NCBI GenBank assembly: GCA_947044405.1
Contig: CAMRHE010001093.1
Location: 102,501-166,500, forward strand
Length of the DNA stretch: 64,000 nucleotides
Origin: Leptodactylus fallax
Lineage: Eukaryota; Chordata; Amphibia; Anura; Leptodactylidae
Direction: 5' to 3'
In this document: positions 36,003 through 46,061 of the stretch, piece by piece
Layout: every line of letters begins with the position of its first letter
Position numbering within the stretch: position 1 is the stretch's first letter
The notes under the pieces: generated by a model
Database searches by the model: none
What the model was told of the DNA's origin: nothing
What the model saw: the letters and a program-made list of their open reading frames with translations, nothing else
Translations under genes and position numbers: made by a program

Positions 36003-37276
36003 GGTCTCCATCTTACATTCCTCTCCAGCTTGAGTCTGTTTATTTTATTTATTTATTATGCTTACTTATATAGCGCCATCATATTCCGCAGCGCTTTACA
36101 GACATTGTCAGTCACTGTCCCATATAGGGCTCACAATCTACATTCCCTATCAGGATGTCTTGGGAGTGTGGGAGGAAACCGGAGTACCCGGAGGAAACCC
36201 ACCAAACACGGGGAGAACATACAAACTCCTTGCAGATGTTGTCCATGGCAGGATTCGAACCCTGTCTCCATCTTACATTCCTCTCCAGCTTGTGCCCGTC
36301 TCCATCTTACATTCCTCTCCAGCTTGTGCCCGTCTCTATCTTACATTCCTCTCCAGCTTGTGCCGTCTCTATCTTACATTCCTCTCCAGCTTGTGCCCGT
36401 CTCTATCTTACATTCCTCTCCAGCTTGTGCTCGTCTCTATCTTACATCCCTCTCCGGCTTGTGCCCGTCTCTATCTTACATCCCTCTCCGGCTTGTGCCC
36501 GTCTCTATCTTACATTCCTCTTCAGCTTGTGCTCGTCACCATCTTACATTCCTCTCTACCTTGTGCCCGTCTCTATCTTACATTCCTCTGCAGCTTGTGC
36601 CCGTCTCTATCTTACATTCCTCTCCGGCTTGTGCCCGTCTCCATCTTACATTCCTCTCTACCTTGTGCCCGTCTCTATCTTACATTCCTCTGCAGCTTGT
36701 GCCCGTCTCTATCTTACATTCCTCTCCAGCTTGTGTCCGTCTCCATCTTACATTCCTCTCCAGCTTGTGCCCGTCTCTATCTTACATTCCTCTCCGGCTT
36801 GTGCCCGTCTCTATCTTACATTCCTCTCTACCTTGTGCCCGTCTCCATCTTACATTCCTCTCCAGCTTGTGCTCGTCACCATCTTACATTCCTCTCCGGC
36901 TTGTGCCCGTCTCCATCTTACATTCCTCTCTACCTTGTGTCCGTCTCTATCTTACATTCCTCTGCAGCTTGTGCCCGTCTCTATCTTACATTCCTCTCCA
37001 GCTTGTGCCCGTCTCCATCTTACATTCCTCTCTACCTTGTGCCCGTCTCCATCTTACATTCCTCTCCAGCTTGTGCCCGTCTCTATCTTACATTCCTCTC
37101 TACCTTGTGCCCGTCTCCATCTTACATTCCTCTCCAGCTTGTGCCCGTCTCTATCTTACATTTCTCTCTACCTTGTGCCCGTCTCCATCTTACATTCCTC
37201 TCCAGCTTGTGCCCGTCTCCATCTTACATTTCTCTCTACCTTGTGCCCGTCTCTATCTTACATTCCTCTCCAGCTT
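36003..37276. repeat. 34-bp minisatellite, right arm (inverted, about 30 units)
   Basis: The unit contains cttgtgcccgtctctatctt followed by acattcctctccag, the complement of the 26735-31733 unit. A SINE interrupts it at 36030-36266. Plus-strand open frames here are the same artefact as on the minus strand of the left arm. Confidence 0.95.
36030..36266 (-). mobile_element. tRNA-derived SINE, second copy
   Basis: Same family as 35386-35634 on the minus strand. The tail (tatttattatgcttac, atagcgccatcatattccgc) is at the left; the B-box complement ggattcgaacc is at the right end. The A-box half of the head is missing. It is inserted between units of the 34-bp array. Confidence 0.8.
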
Positions 37277-37309
37277 AAAAAACATTCCTAAAAAACATAA
37301 TCTATGGAT

Positions 37310-37362
37310 TGCACTTCTGAAATAAATGATCTATACATAGTGCCCCTGAAATAAATAAGATA
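37310..37362 (-). repeat. 29-bp repeat fragment, inverted
   Basis: Two units of agtgcccctgaaataaat, i.e. the complement of the 15713-16632 unit. Another fragment in this orientation is at 37836-37860, beyond the mariner MITE. Confidence 0.7.
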
Positions 37363-37835
37363 TACAAGGGGGTACTAAAAAAACGAGAATTAATTATTAT
37401 TTATTTTTTTTATTCAAGATAACATTTTGAAAACATAAATCCCCTTCAAAATACTGTACATTAGATGATTTGATTTTGTCCCAACTGTTTTTCTACATTT
37501 TAAAATATTTTTTATATTCTTCTGAACTAATGCTTTTAAAGGGGTTTTCCAGGCAAATTTTTTATTTTTTTTTTTAAAAAAAGGTCTGTTAGTGCTATTA
37601 ATGGGTGAATACGTGAAACCAAATCCCTTTACACAGGGTTTTGAGTGAGTTCTGGGTTTCTCTGGGAGCTCCTGGCATCGTCTGCATTTGTTTACATGAT
37701 GTAGCTTCCTGTTCTTTTATTCTACAACTACCACGATGCCTTACTCTTCACTCAGAGATGACTCACACTACATCCCTCTCTCACTCCCATTTGACAGAAA
37801 ACAATTCTTGTTTTTTTGGGTACCCCCCTCATATA
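37363..37835. mobile_element. Mariner-like MITE
   Basis: Left end aagggggtactaaaaaaacg; right end gtttttttgggtacccccct, its imperfect inverse. TA flanks both sides. The interior has an AT-rich block and aaaggggttttccagg, the start of another TTAA-type repeat (~37538). No transposase frame. It inserted into the 29-bp repeat. Confidence 0.65.
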
Positions 37836-37862
37836 TAGTGCCCCTGAAATAAATATTCTATA

Positions 37863-39120
37863 CAGTAAGGAAAAAAAAGTATTTAGTCAGCCACCAATTG
37901 TGCAAGTTCTCCCACTTATAAAGATGAGGCCGGCCTGTAATTGTCATCATAGGTAGACGTCAACTATGAGAGACAAAATGAGAAAACTAATCCAGAAAAT
38001 CACATTGTCTGATTTTTAAAGAATTTATTTGCAAATTATGGTGGAAAATAAGTATTTGGTCACCTACAAACAAGCAAGATTTCTGTCTCTCACAGACCTG
38101 TAACTTCTCCTTTAAGAGGCTCCTCTGTCCTCCACTCATTACCTGTAGTAATGGCTCCTGTGTGACATTGTTATCAGTATAAAAGACTCCTGTCCACAAC
38201 CTCAGTCACACTCCAAACTCCACTATGGTGAAGACCAAAGAGCTGTGGAAGGACCAGAAACAAAATGGTAGCCCTGCACCAGGCTGGGAAGACTGAATCT
38301 GCAATAGGCAAGCAGCTTGGTGTGAAGAAATCACCTGTGGGAGCAATAATTAGAAAATGGAAGACATACAAGACCACTGATAATCTCCCTCCATCAGGGG
38401 CTCCACGCAAGATCTCACCCCGTGGGGTCAAAATGATCACAAGAACGGTGAGCAAAAATCCCAGAACCCCACGGGGGGACCTAGTGAGTGACCTGCAGAA
38501 AGCTGGGACTAACGTAACAAAGGCTACCGTCAGTAACACACTACGCCGCCAGGGACTCAGATCCTGCAGTGCCAGACGTGTCCCCCGGCTTAAGCCAGTA
38601 CATATCCGGGCCCGTCTGAAGTTTGCTAGAGAGCATTTGGATGTTCCAGAAGAGTATTGGGAGAATGTCATATGGGCAGATGAAACCAAAGTAGAAGTGT
38701 TTGGTAGAAACACAACTCGTGGTGTTTGGAGGAGAGTGAATGCTGAGTTGTATCCAGAGAACACCAGACCTACTGTGAAGCATGGGGGGGCAACATCATG
38801 TATGGGGCTGTTTCTCTGCAAAGGGACCAGGACGACTGATCCGTGTACATGAAAGAATGAATGGGGCCATGTACCGTGAGATTGTGAGTGCAAACCTCCT
38901 TCCATCAGCAAGGGCATTGAAGATGAAACGTGGCTGGGTCTTTCAGCATGACAATGATCCCAAGGACACCGCCAGGGCAACGAAGGAGCGGCTTCGTAAG
39001 AAGCATTTCAAGGTCCTGGAGTGGCCTAGCCAGTCTCCAGATCTCAGCCCCATAGAAAACCTTTGGAGGGAGTTGAAAGTCTGTGTTGCTCAGCCCCAAA
39101 ACATCACTTCTCTAGAGGAG
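37863..39120 (+). mobile_element. Tc1-like transposon (family 1, copy A), 3'-truncated
   Basis: It starts CAGTAAGG after a TA at 37861-37862 and carries a ~210-bp left terminal repeat. A DD34E transposase follows in broken frames: helix-turn-helix region (38265-38450), WADETKVEVFG (~38675), [11 protein letters not shown] (~38940) and [11 protein letters not shown] (~39050). The 3' end and right terminal repeat are missing; sequence switches to the 29-bp repeat at ~39121. An almost identical copy is at 49957-50673. Confidence 0.9.
38225..39120 (+). pseudogene. Tc1-family transposase, frameshifted and truncated
   Basis: The expected ATG at 38225 (MVKTKELWKDQ) runs into a stop after about 23 codons. 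The DNA-binding region continues in another frame from ~38265, and a second frameshift near 38785 moves the rest ([20 protein letters not shown] onward) to a third. The three catalytic acidic positions are still readable. A complete protein of this type is ~340 residues and performs TA-targeted cut-and-paste. This copy cannot. Confidence 0.85.
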
Positions 39121-39125
39121 AGATA

Positions 39126-39260
39126 TTTCAGGAGCACTATGTATATATTATTTATTTCAGGGGCACTATGTGTAGATTATTTGTTTAAGGAGCGCAATGC
39201 AAAGATTATGTTTTTTAGGGGCACTATATATAGATTATTAGATTCAGGGGCAATCATCCA
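39126..39260 (+). repeat. 29-bp repeat fragment
   Basis: Three to four units (ggagcactatgtatatatta and relatives), in the same orientation as 15713-16632 and opposite to 37310-37362. Confidence 0.7.
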
Positions 39261-39709
39261 ATATTAAGGCTGATCCAGGTTTCACCCTCAACATTAAATA
39301 TTTGAACACAACTTCATTAAATAATTTTTCTACAGAACCTTTCTTATTGTTTCTAGTTTATGTTGTCTTGGAGCAGCCGACTCACATTGTGCAGATCCCG
39401 GATCAGTCCTTAGGGCACTTTCACATTGTCAGTATTTGGTCTGTATTTTCCAACTGTATTTGTAAACCAAAACACCAAAGAGGTGGAATCATTCCATTAT
39501 TTTTTTATTTTGTATAGGTTCTACCCCTGGTATACTCTTATAAATACTGATGTAAAATACTGACCATGTGAAAGTGTCCTGGGCAGAGACCACCCATCTG
39601 AGAGTAGAGAGCTTAATTAGCATATTGGGTGCTGAAGCTAACAGAACTGATTGGTCAGGAATGGTGGGGGCTAGAGAAAAAAATCTCTTACTGTGTCAGA
39701 AGTTGGAAA
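39261..39709. other. Unassigned stretch
   Basis: AT-rich, no domain-bearing frame, no clear repeat boundary. Confidence 0.4.
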
Positions 39710-39714
39710 GATCC

Positions 39715-40343
39715 TGTTGGTAGTGGATTAATCTTTGACTGTCCAGTCGTTCAACAGTAAACAGGTATTTATTGAGGAAGAATAATCCGCTGTATTGTGT
39801 AACTTGTGATCTCTGTCCTTGTCTGTGCGCTCCGTGTGCTCTGCGCTCCGTGTGCTCTGCGCTCCGTGTGCTCTGCGCTGCGTGTGCTCTGCGCTCCGTG
39901 TGCTCTGCGCTCCGTGTGCTCTGCGCTCCGTGTGCTCTGCGCTCCGTGTGCTCTGCGCTCCGTGTGCTCTGCGCTCCGTGTGCTCTGCGCTGCGTGTGCT
40001 CTGCGCTCCGTGTGCTCTGCGCTCCGTGTGCTCTGCGCTCCGTGTGCTCTGCGCTCCGTGTGCTCTGCGCTGCGTGTGCTCTGCGCTCCGTGTGCTCTGC
40101 GCTCCGTGTGCTCTGCGCTCCGTGTGCTCTGCGCTCCGTGTGCTCTGCGCTCCGTGTGCTCTGCGCTGTGCTGCAGCTACAGGAAACAGACAGGAACTTC
40201 CTGTTTTGTTACTCTAGCCCCCACCTTTTTAACAGAGCTTTATTAACAACTTAACACTATGCCTAGAGACAGAAGCTTCTGCAGTTATAAACCTATAAAC
40301 AGCAGTTGTTGTAATACAGGCAATAATAAACATTATTCCAACA
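39715..40343 (-). repeat. 3' LTR of the copia element, enlarged
   Basis: 629 bp. Outside the array (39815-40165) it matches the 313-bp 5' LTR, with roughly ten differences by eye. Confidence 0.93.
39815..40165. repeat. 16-bp minisatellite inside the copia 3' LTR (about 21 units)
   Basis: The unit is tgctctgcgctccgtg with some tgcgtg variants. The 5' LTR has only the seed (tgcgctccatgtgctctgct at ~44352). All three plus frames stay open through it; no gene. Confidence 0.95.
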
Positions 40344-40352
40344 CCCCCACTC
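40344..40352 (-). promoter_or_regulatory. Polypurine tract of the copia element
   Basis: GAGTGGGGG on the minus strand, directly next to the 3' LTR. Confidence 0.65.
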
Positions 40353-40361
40353 AGCAACTAC

Positions 40362-41324
40362 TTATCTAGTTAGTCCCATTGAGGTTCTGAACTCTTCGAA
40401 CTTGGTTCTTGGCAATGGCTTTGTCATATTATCAGCCACCATCTTGTCAGTTTCGCAATAAACAAATTCGATGATGCCACGTTCTATTAAATCACGCAGG
40501 TGGTGATGTTTCACGTCGATGTGCTTGGTTCTTGCATTGATCTTTTCACTGCTTGCAAGTTTAATACATCCTTGGTTATCTTCATACATCGTCGTTGGCT
40601 GAGTTGACGGCTTGCCAAGATCCTTTAACAACTGGTTTAGCCAAATGATCTGTTGACTTGCGTAGGCCGCAGACACATATTCTGCTTCTGTAGATGATAA
40701 GGTAACAGATACCTGTTTTCTGCTGGACCAAGAGATAGAACTTTCTCCAAGCTTGAATAAGTCCCCACTTGCTGACTTACGATCACTTGTATCACTAGCC
40801 CAGTCTGCATCCACATAGCCTGTGAGTTTTAGATCTCCTGTTGAAGACATTCTTAAACTTATGTCTTGAGTTTCTTTCAAATATCGGAGAACTCTCTTAA
40901 CAGCATTCCAGTCTCTTTGGCGCGGTTTTTCCACATGTCTGCATAGAATCCCCACTGCTGCTGCCATATCTGCTCGAGTCCTAGTTGTTATGTATAGAAG
41001 TGCCCCTGATACCTGTCTGTATTTCTCACTGTTTGGTAACAGATCATCTTCTCCTTCCAATCTTAGGGAGGATGACTCCATTGGGCTTGATATGCCTTTT
41101 GCTTCTGACATTCCAAACTGGTTGAGGATTGAGTTGATTTTTGCACTTTGGTTTAGAAGAAAACTTCCATCTTCTTCTCTCTGGATCTGGATGCCTAAAT
41201 AATATGTAACAATTCCAAGGTCTTTTGTTTCAAAATGCTGATTCAGAATTTCAGTCATTTTTGCAATTTCTGTTTCTTCTTCATGTACGACAATCACATC
41301 GTCTACATATAAGAGAATATCCAT
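40362..41324 (-). pseudogene. Copia reverse transcriptase (C-terminal part) and RNase H
   Basis: About 320 codons. It opens with the catalytic box LLYVDDVIVV, continues with the connection region, and ends with RNase H motifs VDADWASD, STEAEYV and EDNQGCIKLA. The frame ends with a normal-looking stop next to the polypurine tract. It is separated by a frameshift near 41375 from the RT front half. Confidence 0.9.
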
Positions 41325-41718
41325 CCACTTTCCATCTGTACACTTTGTGTATAGGCCTGGGTCTGCTTGACCTTATTTTGGTATTCCGTTCTCTTGCCGA
41401 TTGCTTAAGACCATAGAGAGATTTTTGTAGTTTATAAACGAGGTTTTCTTCACCCTTTCTGATATAACCCTCAGGTTGAGTCATGTACAAATCCTCCTCA
41501 ATGTCACCATTTAGAAAGGCAGTTTTGATATCCAAATGTCTGACAGACATCCTTTGTATAGCAGATACAGCTAATAGAGTCCTAAACATGGTCTGCTTAG
41601 CAACTGGAGAAAATGTAGCATCATAATCTTCACCATATTTCTGAGAATATCCTTTAGCAACTAATCTTGCTTTAAATCGGTGAACTTTGCCTTCAGAGTC
41701 ATATTTGGTCTTAAACAC
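41281..41718 (-). pseudogene. Copia reverse transcriptase, N-terminal part
   Basis: Contains RFKARLVAKGYSQ, SPVAKQTMFR, LDIKTAFLNGDIEEDLYM and SLYGLKQSAR, the canonical copia RT front. After SLYGLKQ a small deletion shifts the frame, so the product ends at 41281 in unrelated residues. Confidence 0.9.
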
Positions 41719-41729
41719 CCACTTACACT

Positions 41730-43460
41730 TTATTGCTTTCTTGCCTTGTGGTAGTTTGGTGAGTTCATTTCCTCATTAGCACCATTAATCCACTTGCTTT
41801 TTTCATGGGCAGGTAGTCGTTGCATCTCATCCCATGACTGTGGCTCTAGTTCGGGTAGTATTTTAGCAATGTAGGATAGACGCTTAGCTGGTATACCCTT
41901 GTTTGATCTTGACGATCTTCTTATTTCAGGTTCACTTGATGTTTCCGTTGCTTCTTCAAGGGTTGAAGAATCTAACCAAACTTCTACATCTTTCTCTTTG
42001 TCATTTTGTAACTGTGACTTAGGTTGTTGTTGCTTCATCTGGACTACTGCTATGATGTCATAAAACTTGAGCGAGACGAAGTTCTCATCAATCATTACAT
42101 CTCTGCTTATTGTGACCTTGTTGGTTTCTGGGCGCAGGATTCTATATCCTTTCTGGGTTTCACTGTAGCCCACCAGGACACCTTCTTTGGCATGGGATTC
42201 CCACTTGGTACGTTTTTCCTTAGGGACATGCACAAATACTTTACTTCCAAATACTCTTATGTGCTGTAGATTAGGCTTTTTGCTGTTCCATTGCTCATAT
42301 GGAGTTTTCTCTGTAGCTTTACCTGGTAACCTGTTTTGCAGATAGCATGCTGTCATGACTGCTTCACCCCAATATGTTGTAGGCAAATCTGCGTCAAATA
42401 GCATACTTCTTCCACTTTCACAGAGTGTCCGGTTTCTTCTTTCTGCTACACCATTTTGGTCAGGATTGTATGGTACAGTGGTCTGAAAGACGATTCCATT
42501 TCTCTTTAAAATACTTTGTGTCTCACTGCTTGTATATTCAGGTCCATTATCTGCATGCAGGATTTTCGGAATTCTTCCAAATTTGCTATATACTTCAGCT
42601 AGATATGTTTCAGGTTTCCCTGGGACTTCATCTTTGCTGTGAAGTAGATTGACAACCGTATATCTTGAATAGTCATCGATAAATGTGAGAAAATATTTCT
42701 TCTTTCCAGGAGTTAGAATATTCATTGGACCACAAACATCAGTATGTATTAAATCCAGTGGCTGTTCTGATTTTGTAGTACTATTCTTAGGAAAAGATTT
42801 TCGGGACATTTTTCCTTTAAGACAGCCTGTACACTTCATTGTCTGATTACACTGATCAATTGTAATGCCTTCAGCAAGTTGTTTTTGAACTAACTTTCTT
42901 ATTGCTTCTGGGTCTCTATGTGCAAGACGCCTGTGCCATAGATGGATACAATTTGTGTGTTGTTCTTGTTTAGCAGTATATGCGTTTTCTTTGCAATTTA
43001 ACTGATATAGCTCATCTTTGATCTTTCCTTCTGCTAGTATACGGCCCCTTTTTGAGATGATGCAGCCGTTATCTTTAAATGTAACTTCATTTCCTTGTCT
43101 TGTGAGTTTCTTCACAGATAACAGATTGCAGTCAAGGCTAGGTACATACAGCACGTCTTTTACTGGGCTCTTTCTGCTTTGTGTTGGGGAGACTTGACAA
43201 TCCATGTAACCATCCCCTATTCCCTCTGTATTCAGACACTGACCATTAGCCCAAATCACTTTCTCTGACTTACTTTGGCTAAGGTTAGAAGAGAAGTTTC
43301 TGTCATTGGTCATATGACTAGTTTCTCCAGAGTCTATACACCATGCATGCTTGGATGTACTTGCATTAATGGTAAAAACAGTTTCAGTACTTGAATTGTG
43401 TTTTTCTTCAGTGATGTCACTTTTAACCCTTTGATGATTTTGCTTTTTCAGATGACTCAT
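41730..43460 (-). pseudogene. Copia protease and integrase
   Basis: 576 codons. Protease motif CIDSGETSHM at ~residue 41. GAG-pre-integrase HHCC finger with LWHRRLAH and CTGCLKGK (~175-220). Integrase core with DVCGPM, FIDDYSRYT, HADNGPEYTS and QNGVAERRNRTL (D, D, E present). The frame starts at an ATG that overlaps the gag stop (ATGA) in the -1 frame and is lost near 41745, just before RT. Confidence 0.9.
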
Positions 43461-44233
43461 CCTAGTTTCCAGACTCTGCAGTCAGCTTTTAGGTGCCCTG
43501 TTTTCTTGCATACAAAACACTCACGTGTTTCTTTCAAATGACTTTTATTTTCGGGTAGAGTTTGGGCTTTTAGAACGGATTCTGCTTTAGATACCCCAGC
43601 GCTGCATACACTATTTGTCTTCCGCTTGTATTCATCTATAAGCTTTCCTCTGACATACTCCAGTGTGAGCTCATTATCTGGGCGCGCATCTAGTGCGGTT
43701 ACAAGCGTGTCATAGCTTTCGGGAAGATCGCTTAATAGTAGTGCAGCAATATGTAAGTCTTTGAGATCTTCTCCAATGCCACATACGTGCTCCACAATCT
43801 CTAAAGTGTTTCTTATATATTCCTGCATATCACTGTTGCCATTTAGCTTAGACTGGTACAGCTTTCTTATTAGATATAGCTTATTGCTGAGATTTATCCT
43901 TTCATGCACTTTCTGCAGCTCCTCCCACATGTCTTTTGCAGGGTCACATTTGCATACATGTACAATCTGATCATCGTTTATGCTGAGGGATATAGCGCTT
44001 TGTGCTTTCTGATCCTTCTCTATCCAGTCATCTGTTACTGGCTCAGGTTTAGGCTCCTGTGTGTATTTCCAGGTACCTTCTCTTATCAGCAGCATCTTTA
44101 TCTTGAATTTCCAGGATTGATAGTTCTGATTATTCAGGTTTGGCACTGTGAACTTCATAGAGTTGCTGCTGGTGCCATCTTGGATCACTGTTGTTTTCCT
44201 TTTCTTTCTGTGTCTCTGGGTATCTGGGCCCAT
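43457..44233 (-). CDS. Copia Gag
   Basis: About 258 codons from ATG at 44233 (MGPDTQRHRKK) to TGA. The ATG lies inside the primer binding site. It has a UBN2/copia Gag-type region (NYQSWKFKIKMLL, LSDLPESYDTLVTAL) and a single C-terminal CCHC knuckle CFVCKKTGHLKADC. The frame is intact. Its stop overlaps the next ATG as ATGA. Whether that is a natural -1 junction or a one-base lesion in an originally fused frame cannot be decided from one copy. Confidence 0.85.
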   Translation of the reverse strand: MGPDTQRHRKKRKTTVIQDGTSSNSMKFTVPNLNNQNYQSWKFKIKMLLIREGTWKYTQEPKPEPVTDDWIEKDQKAQSAISLSINDDQIVHVCKCDPAKDMWEELQKVHERINLSNKLYLIRKLYQSKLNGNSDMQEYIRNTLEIVEHVCGIGEDLKDLHIAALLLSDLPESYDTLVTALDARPDNELTLEYVRGKLIDEYKRKTNSVCSAGVSKAESVLKAQTLPENKSHLKETRECFVCKKTGHLKADCRVWKLG

Positions 44234-44237
44234 AACC
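44224..44237 (-). promoter_or_regulatory. Copia primer binding site, half tRNA-iMet type
   Basis: On the minus strand, immediately after the 5' LTR, the sequence is GGTTATGGGCCCAG. From memory this is complementary to the anticodon stem-loop of initiator tRNA-Met (CTGGGCCCATAACC). Drosophila copia uses the same internal site with a tRNA half as primer. Confidence 0.8.
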
Positions 44238-44550
44238 TGTTGGCAGCGAATTAATCTTTGACTGTCCAGGCGTTCAACAGTAAACAGGTATTTATTGAGG
44301 AACAAGAATAATCCGCTGTATTGTGTAACTTGTGATCTCTGTCCTTGTCTGTGCGCTCCATGTGCTCTGCTCTGTGCTGCAGCTACAGGAAACAGACAGG
44401 AACTTCCTGGTCTTGTTACTCTAGCCCCCACCTTTTTAACAGAGCTTTATTAACAACTTAACACTATGCCTAGAGATAGAAGCTTCTGCAGTTATAAACT
44501 TATAAACAGTAGTTGTTGCAATACAGGCAATAATAAACATTATTCCAACA
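44238..44550 (-). repeat. 5' LTR of the copia element
   Basis: 313 bp, TGTTGG...CCAACA. It lacks the 16-bp array. Confidence 0.93.
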
Positions 44551-44571
44551 GATCCTATTTAAGGTTTGAAT

Positions 44572-46047
44572 TAACACATGTGGAATTATATACTTAACAA
44601 AAAAGTGTGAAACAACTGAAAATATGTCTTATATTCTAGGTTCTTCAAAGTAGCCACCTTTTGCTTTGATTACTGCTTTGCACACTCTTGGCATTCTCTT
44701 GATGAGCTTCAAGAGGTAGTCACCTGAAATGGTTTTCACTTCACAGGTGTGCCCTGTCAGGTTTAATAAGTGGGATTTCTTGCCTTATAAATGGGGTTGG
44801 GACCATCAGTTGTGTTGTTCAGAAGTCAGGTGGATACACAGCTGATAGTCCTACTGAATGGAGTGTTAGAATTTGTATTATGGCAAGAAAAAAGCAGCTA
44901 AGTAAAGAAAAACAAGTGGCCATCATTACTTTAAGAAATGAAGGTCAGTCAGTCCGAAAAATTGGGAAAACTTTGAAAGTATCCCCAAGTGCAGTGGCCA
45001 AAACCATCAAGCGCTACAAAGAAACTGGCTCACATGAGGACTGCCCCAGGAAAGGAAGACCAAGAGTCACCTCTGCTGCGGAGGATAAGTTCATCCGAGT
45101 CACCAGCCTCAGAAATCGCAGGTTAACAGCAGCTCAGATTAGAGACCAGGTCAATGCCACACAGAGTTCTAGCAGCAGACACATCTCTACAACAACTGTT
45201 AAGAGGAGACTGTGTGCAGCAGGCCTTCATGGTAAAATAGCTGCTAGGAAACCACTACTAAGGACAGGCAACAAGCACAAGAAGAACACAAGGAATGGAC
45301 ATTAGACCTGTGGAAATCTGGGCTTTGGTCTGATGAGTCCAAATGTGAGATCTTTGGTTCCAACCACCGTGTCTTTGTGCGACGCAGAAAAGGTGAAGGA
45401 ATGGACTGTACATGCCTGGTTCCCACCGTGACGCATGGAGGAGGAGGTGTGATGGTGTGGGGGGGCTTTGCTGGTGACACTGTTGGGGATTTATTCTGAA
45501 CCAGCATGGTTACCACAGCATCTTGCAGCGGCATGCTATTCCATCCGGTTTGCGTTTAGTTGGACCAACAGGACAATGACCCCAAACACCTCCAGACTGT
45601 GTAAGGGCTATGTGACCAAGAAGGAGAGTGATGGGGTGCTACGCCAGATGACCTGGCCTCCACAGTCACCAGACCTGAACCCAATCCAGATGGTTTGGGG
45701 TGAGCTGGACCGCAGAGTGAAGGCAAAAGGGCCAACAAGTGCTAAGCATCTCTGGGAACTCCTTCAAGACTGTTGGAAGACCATTTCAGGTGACTACCTC
45801 TTGAAGCTCATAAAGAGAATGCCAAGAGTGTGCAAAGCAGTAATCAGAGCAAAAGGTGGCTACTTTGAAGAACCTAGAATATAAGACATATTTTCAGTTG
45901 TTTCACACCTTTTTGTTAAGTATATAATTCCACATGTGGTAATTCATAGTTTTGATGCCTTCAGTGTGAATCTACAATTTTTATAGTCATGAAAATACAG
46001 AAAACTCTTGGAATGAAAAGGTGTGTCCAAACTTTTGGTCTGTACTG
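44572..46047 (+). mobile_element. Tc1-like transposon (family 2, copy C), left end truncated
   Basis: The right end is complete: ggtctgtactg followed by TA (46048-46049). The left end begins ~100 bp inside the terminal repeat (compare 52263 onward in the complete copy D). The terminal repeats are long and include part of the transposase C-terminal coding sequence in inverted form. The transposase frames are broken at the same places as in copy D. Confidence 0.9.
44880..45884 (+). pseudogene. Tc1-family transposase (family 2), frameshifted
   Basis: ATG 44880 gives MARKKQLSKEKQVAI, two helix-turn-helix regions and basic residues to a stop at 45303. The next frame (~45300-45500) has LWSDESKCEIFG with the first catalytic D. 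The DNDPK motif (~45570) is in a frame that soon stops, and SPDLNPIQMVWGEL (45660) is in a third frame ending at 45884. The usual E of the triad appears replaced: SPDLNPIQMVW has Q where related enzymes have E. Confidence 0.85.
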
Positions 46048-46061
46048 TACGTATATATATA

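Larger units (their letters stand above)
26735..37276. repeat. 10.5-kb inverted repeat with minisatellite arms
   Basis: Left arm: 34-bp array plus unique sequence 31734-32131. Right arm: 35233-36002 plus inverted 34-bp array to 37276. The unique parts pair end to end (for example ggcactagg-side sequence ctaggaagctgtaaataatt at ~31771 with aattatttacagcttcctag at ~35931). The right arm has extra DNA: a SINE (35386-35634), a ~100-bp block near 35790-35890, and a second SINE in its array. The spacer is 32132-35232. Confidence 0.85.
39715..44550 (-). mobile_element. Ty1/copia LTR retrotransposon, complete
   Basis: LTRs begin TGTTGG and end CCAACA, and the element is flanked by a perfect 5-bp duplication GATCC (39710-39714, 44551-44555). 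Minus-strand order is gag, protease, integrase, then reverse transcriptase and RNase H: copia order, with integrase before RT. The primer site is complementary to the anticodon region of initiator tRNA-Met. The 5' LTR is 313 bp; the 3' LTR is 629 bp because a 16-bp minisatellite has expanded in it. Pol is broken at about three places, so the copy is defective. Confidence 0.95.

Noticed and set aside
39772..40254. Cysteine/alanine/leucine-rich protein
   Set aside because: All three frames of the 16-bp array in the copia LTR give similar peptides; it is repeat DNA.
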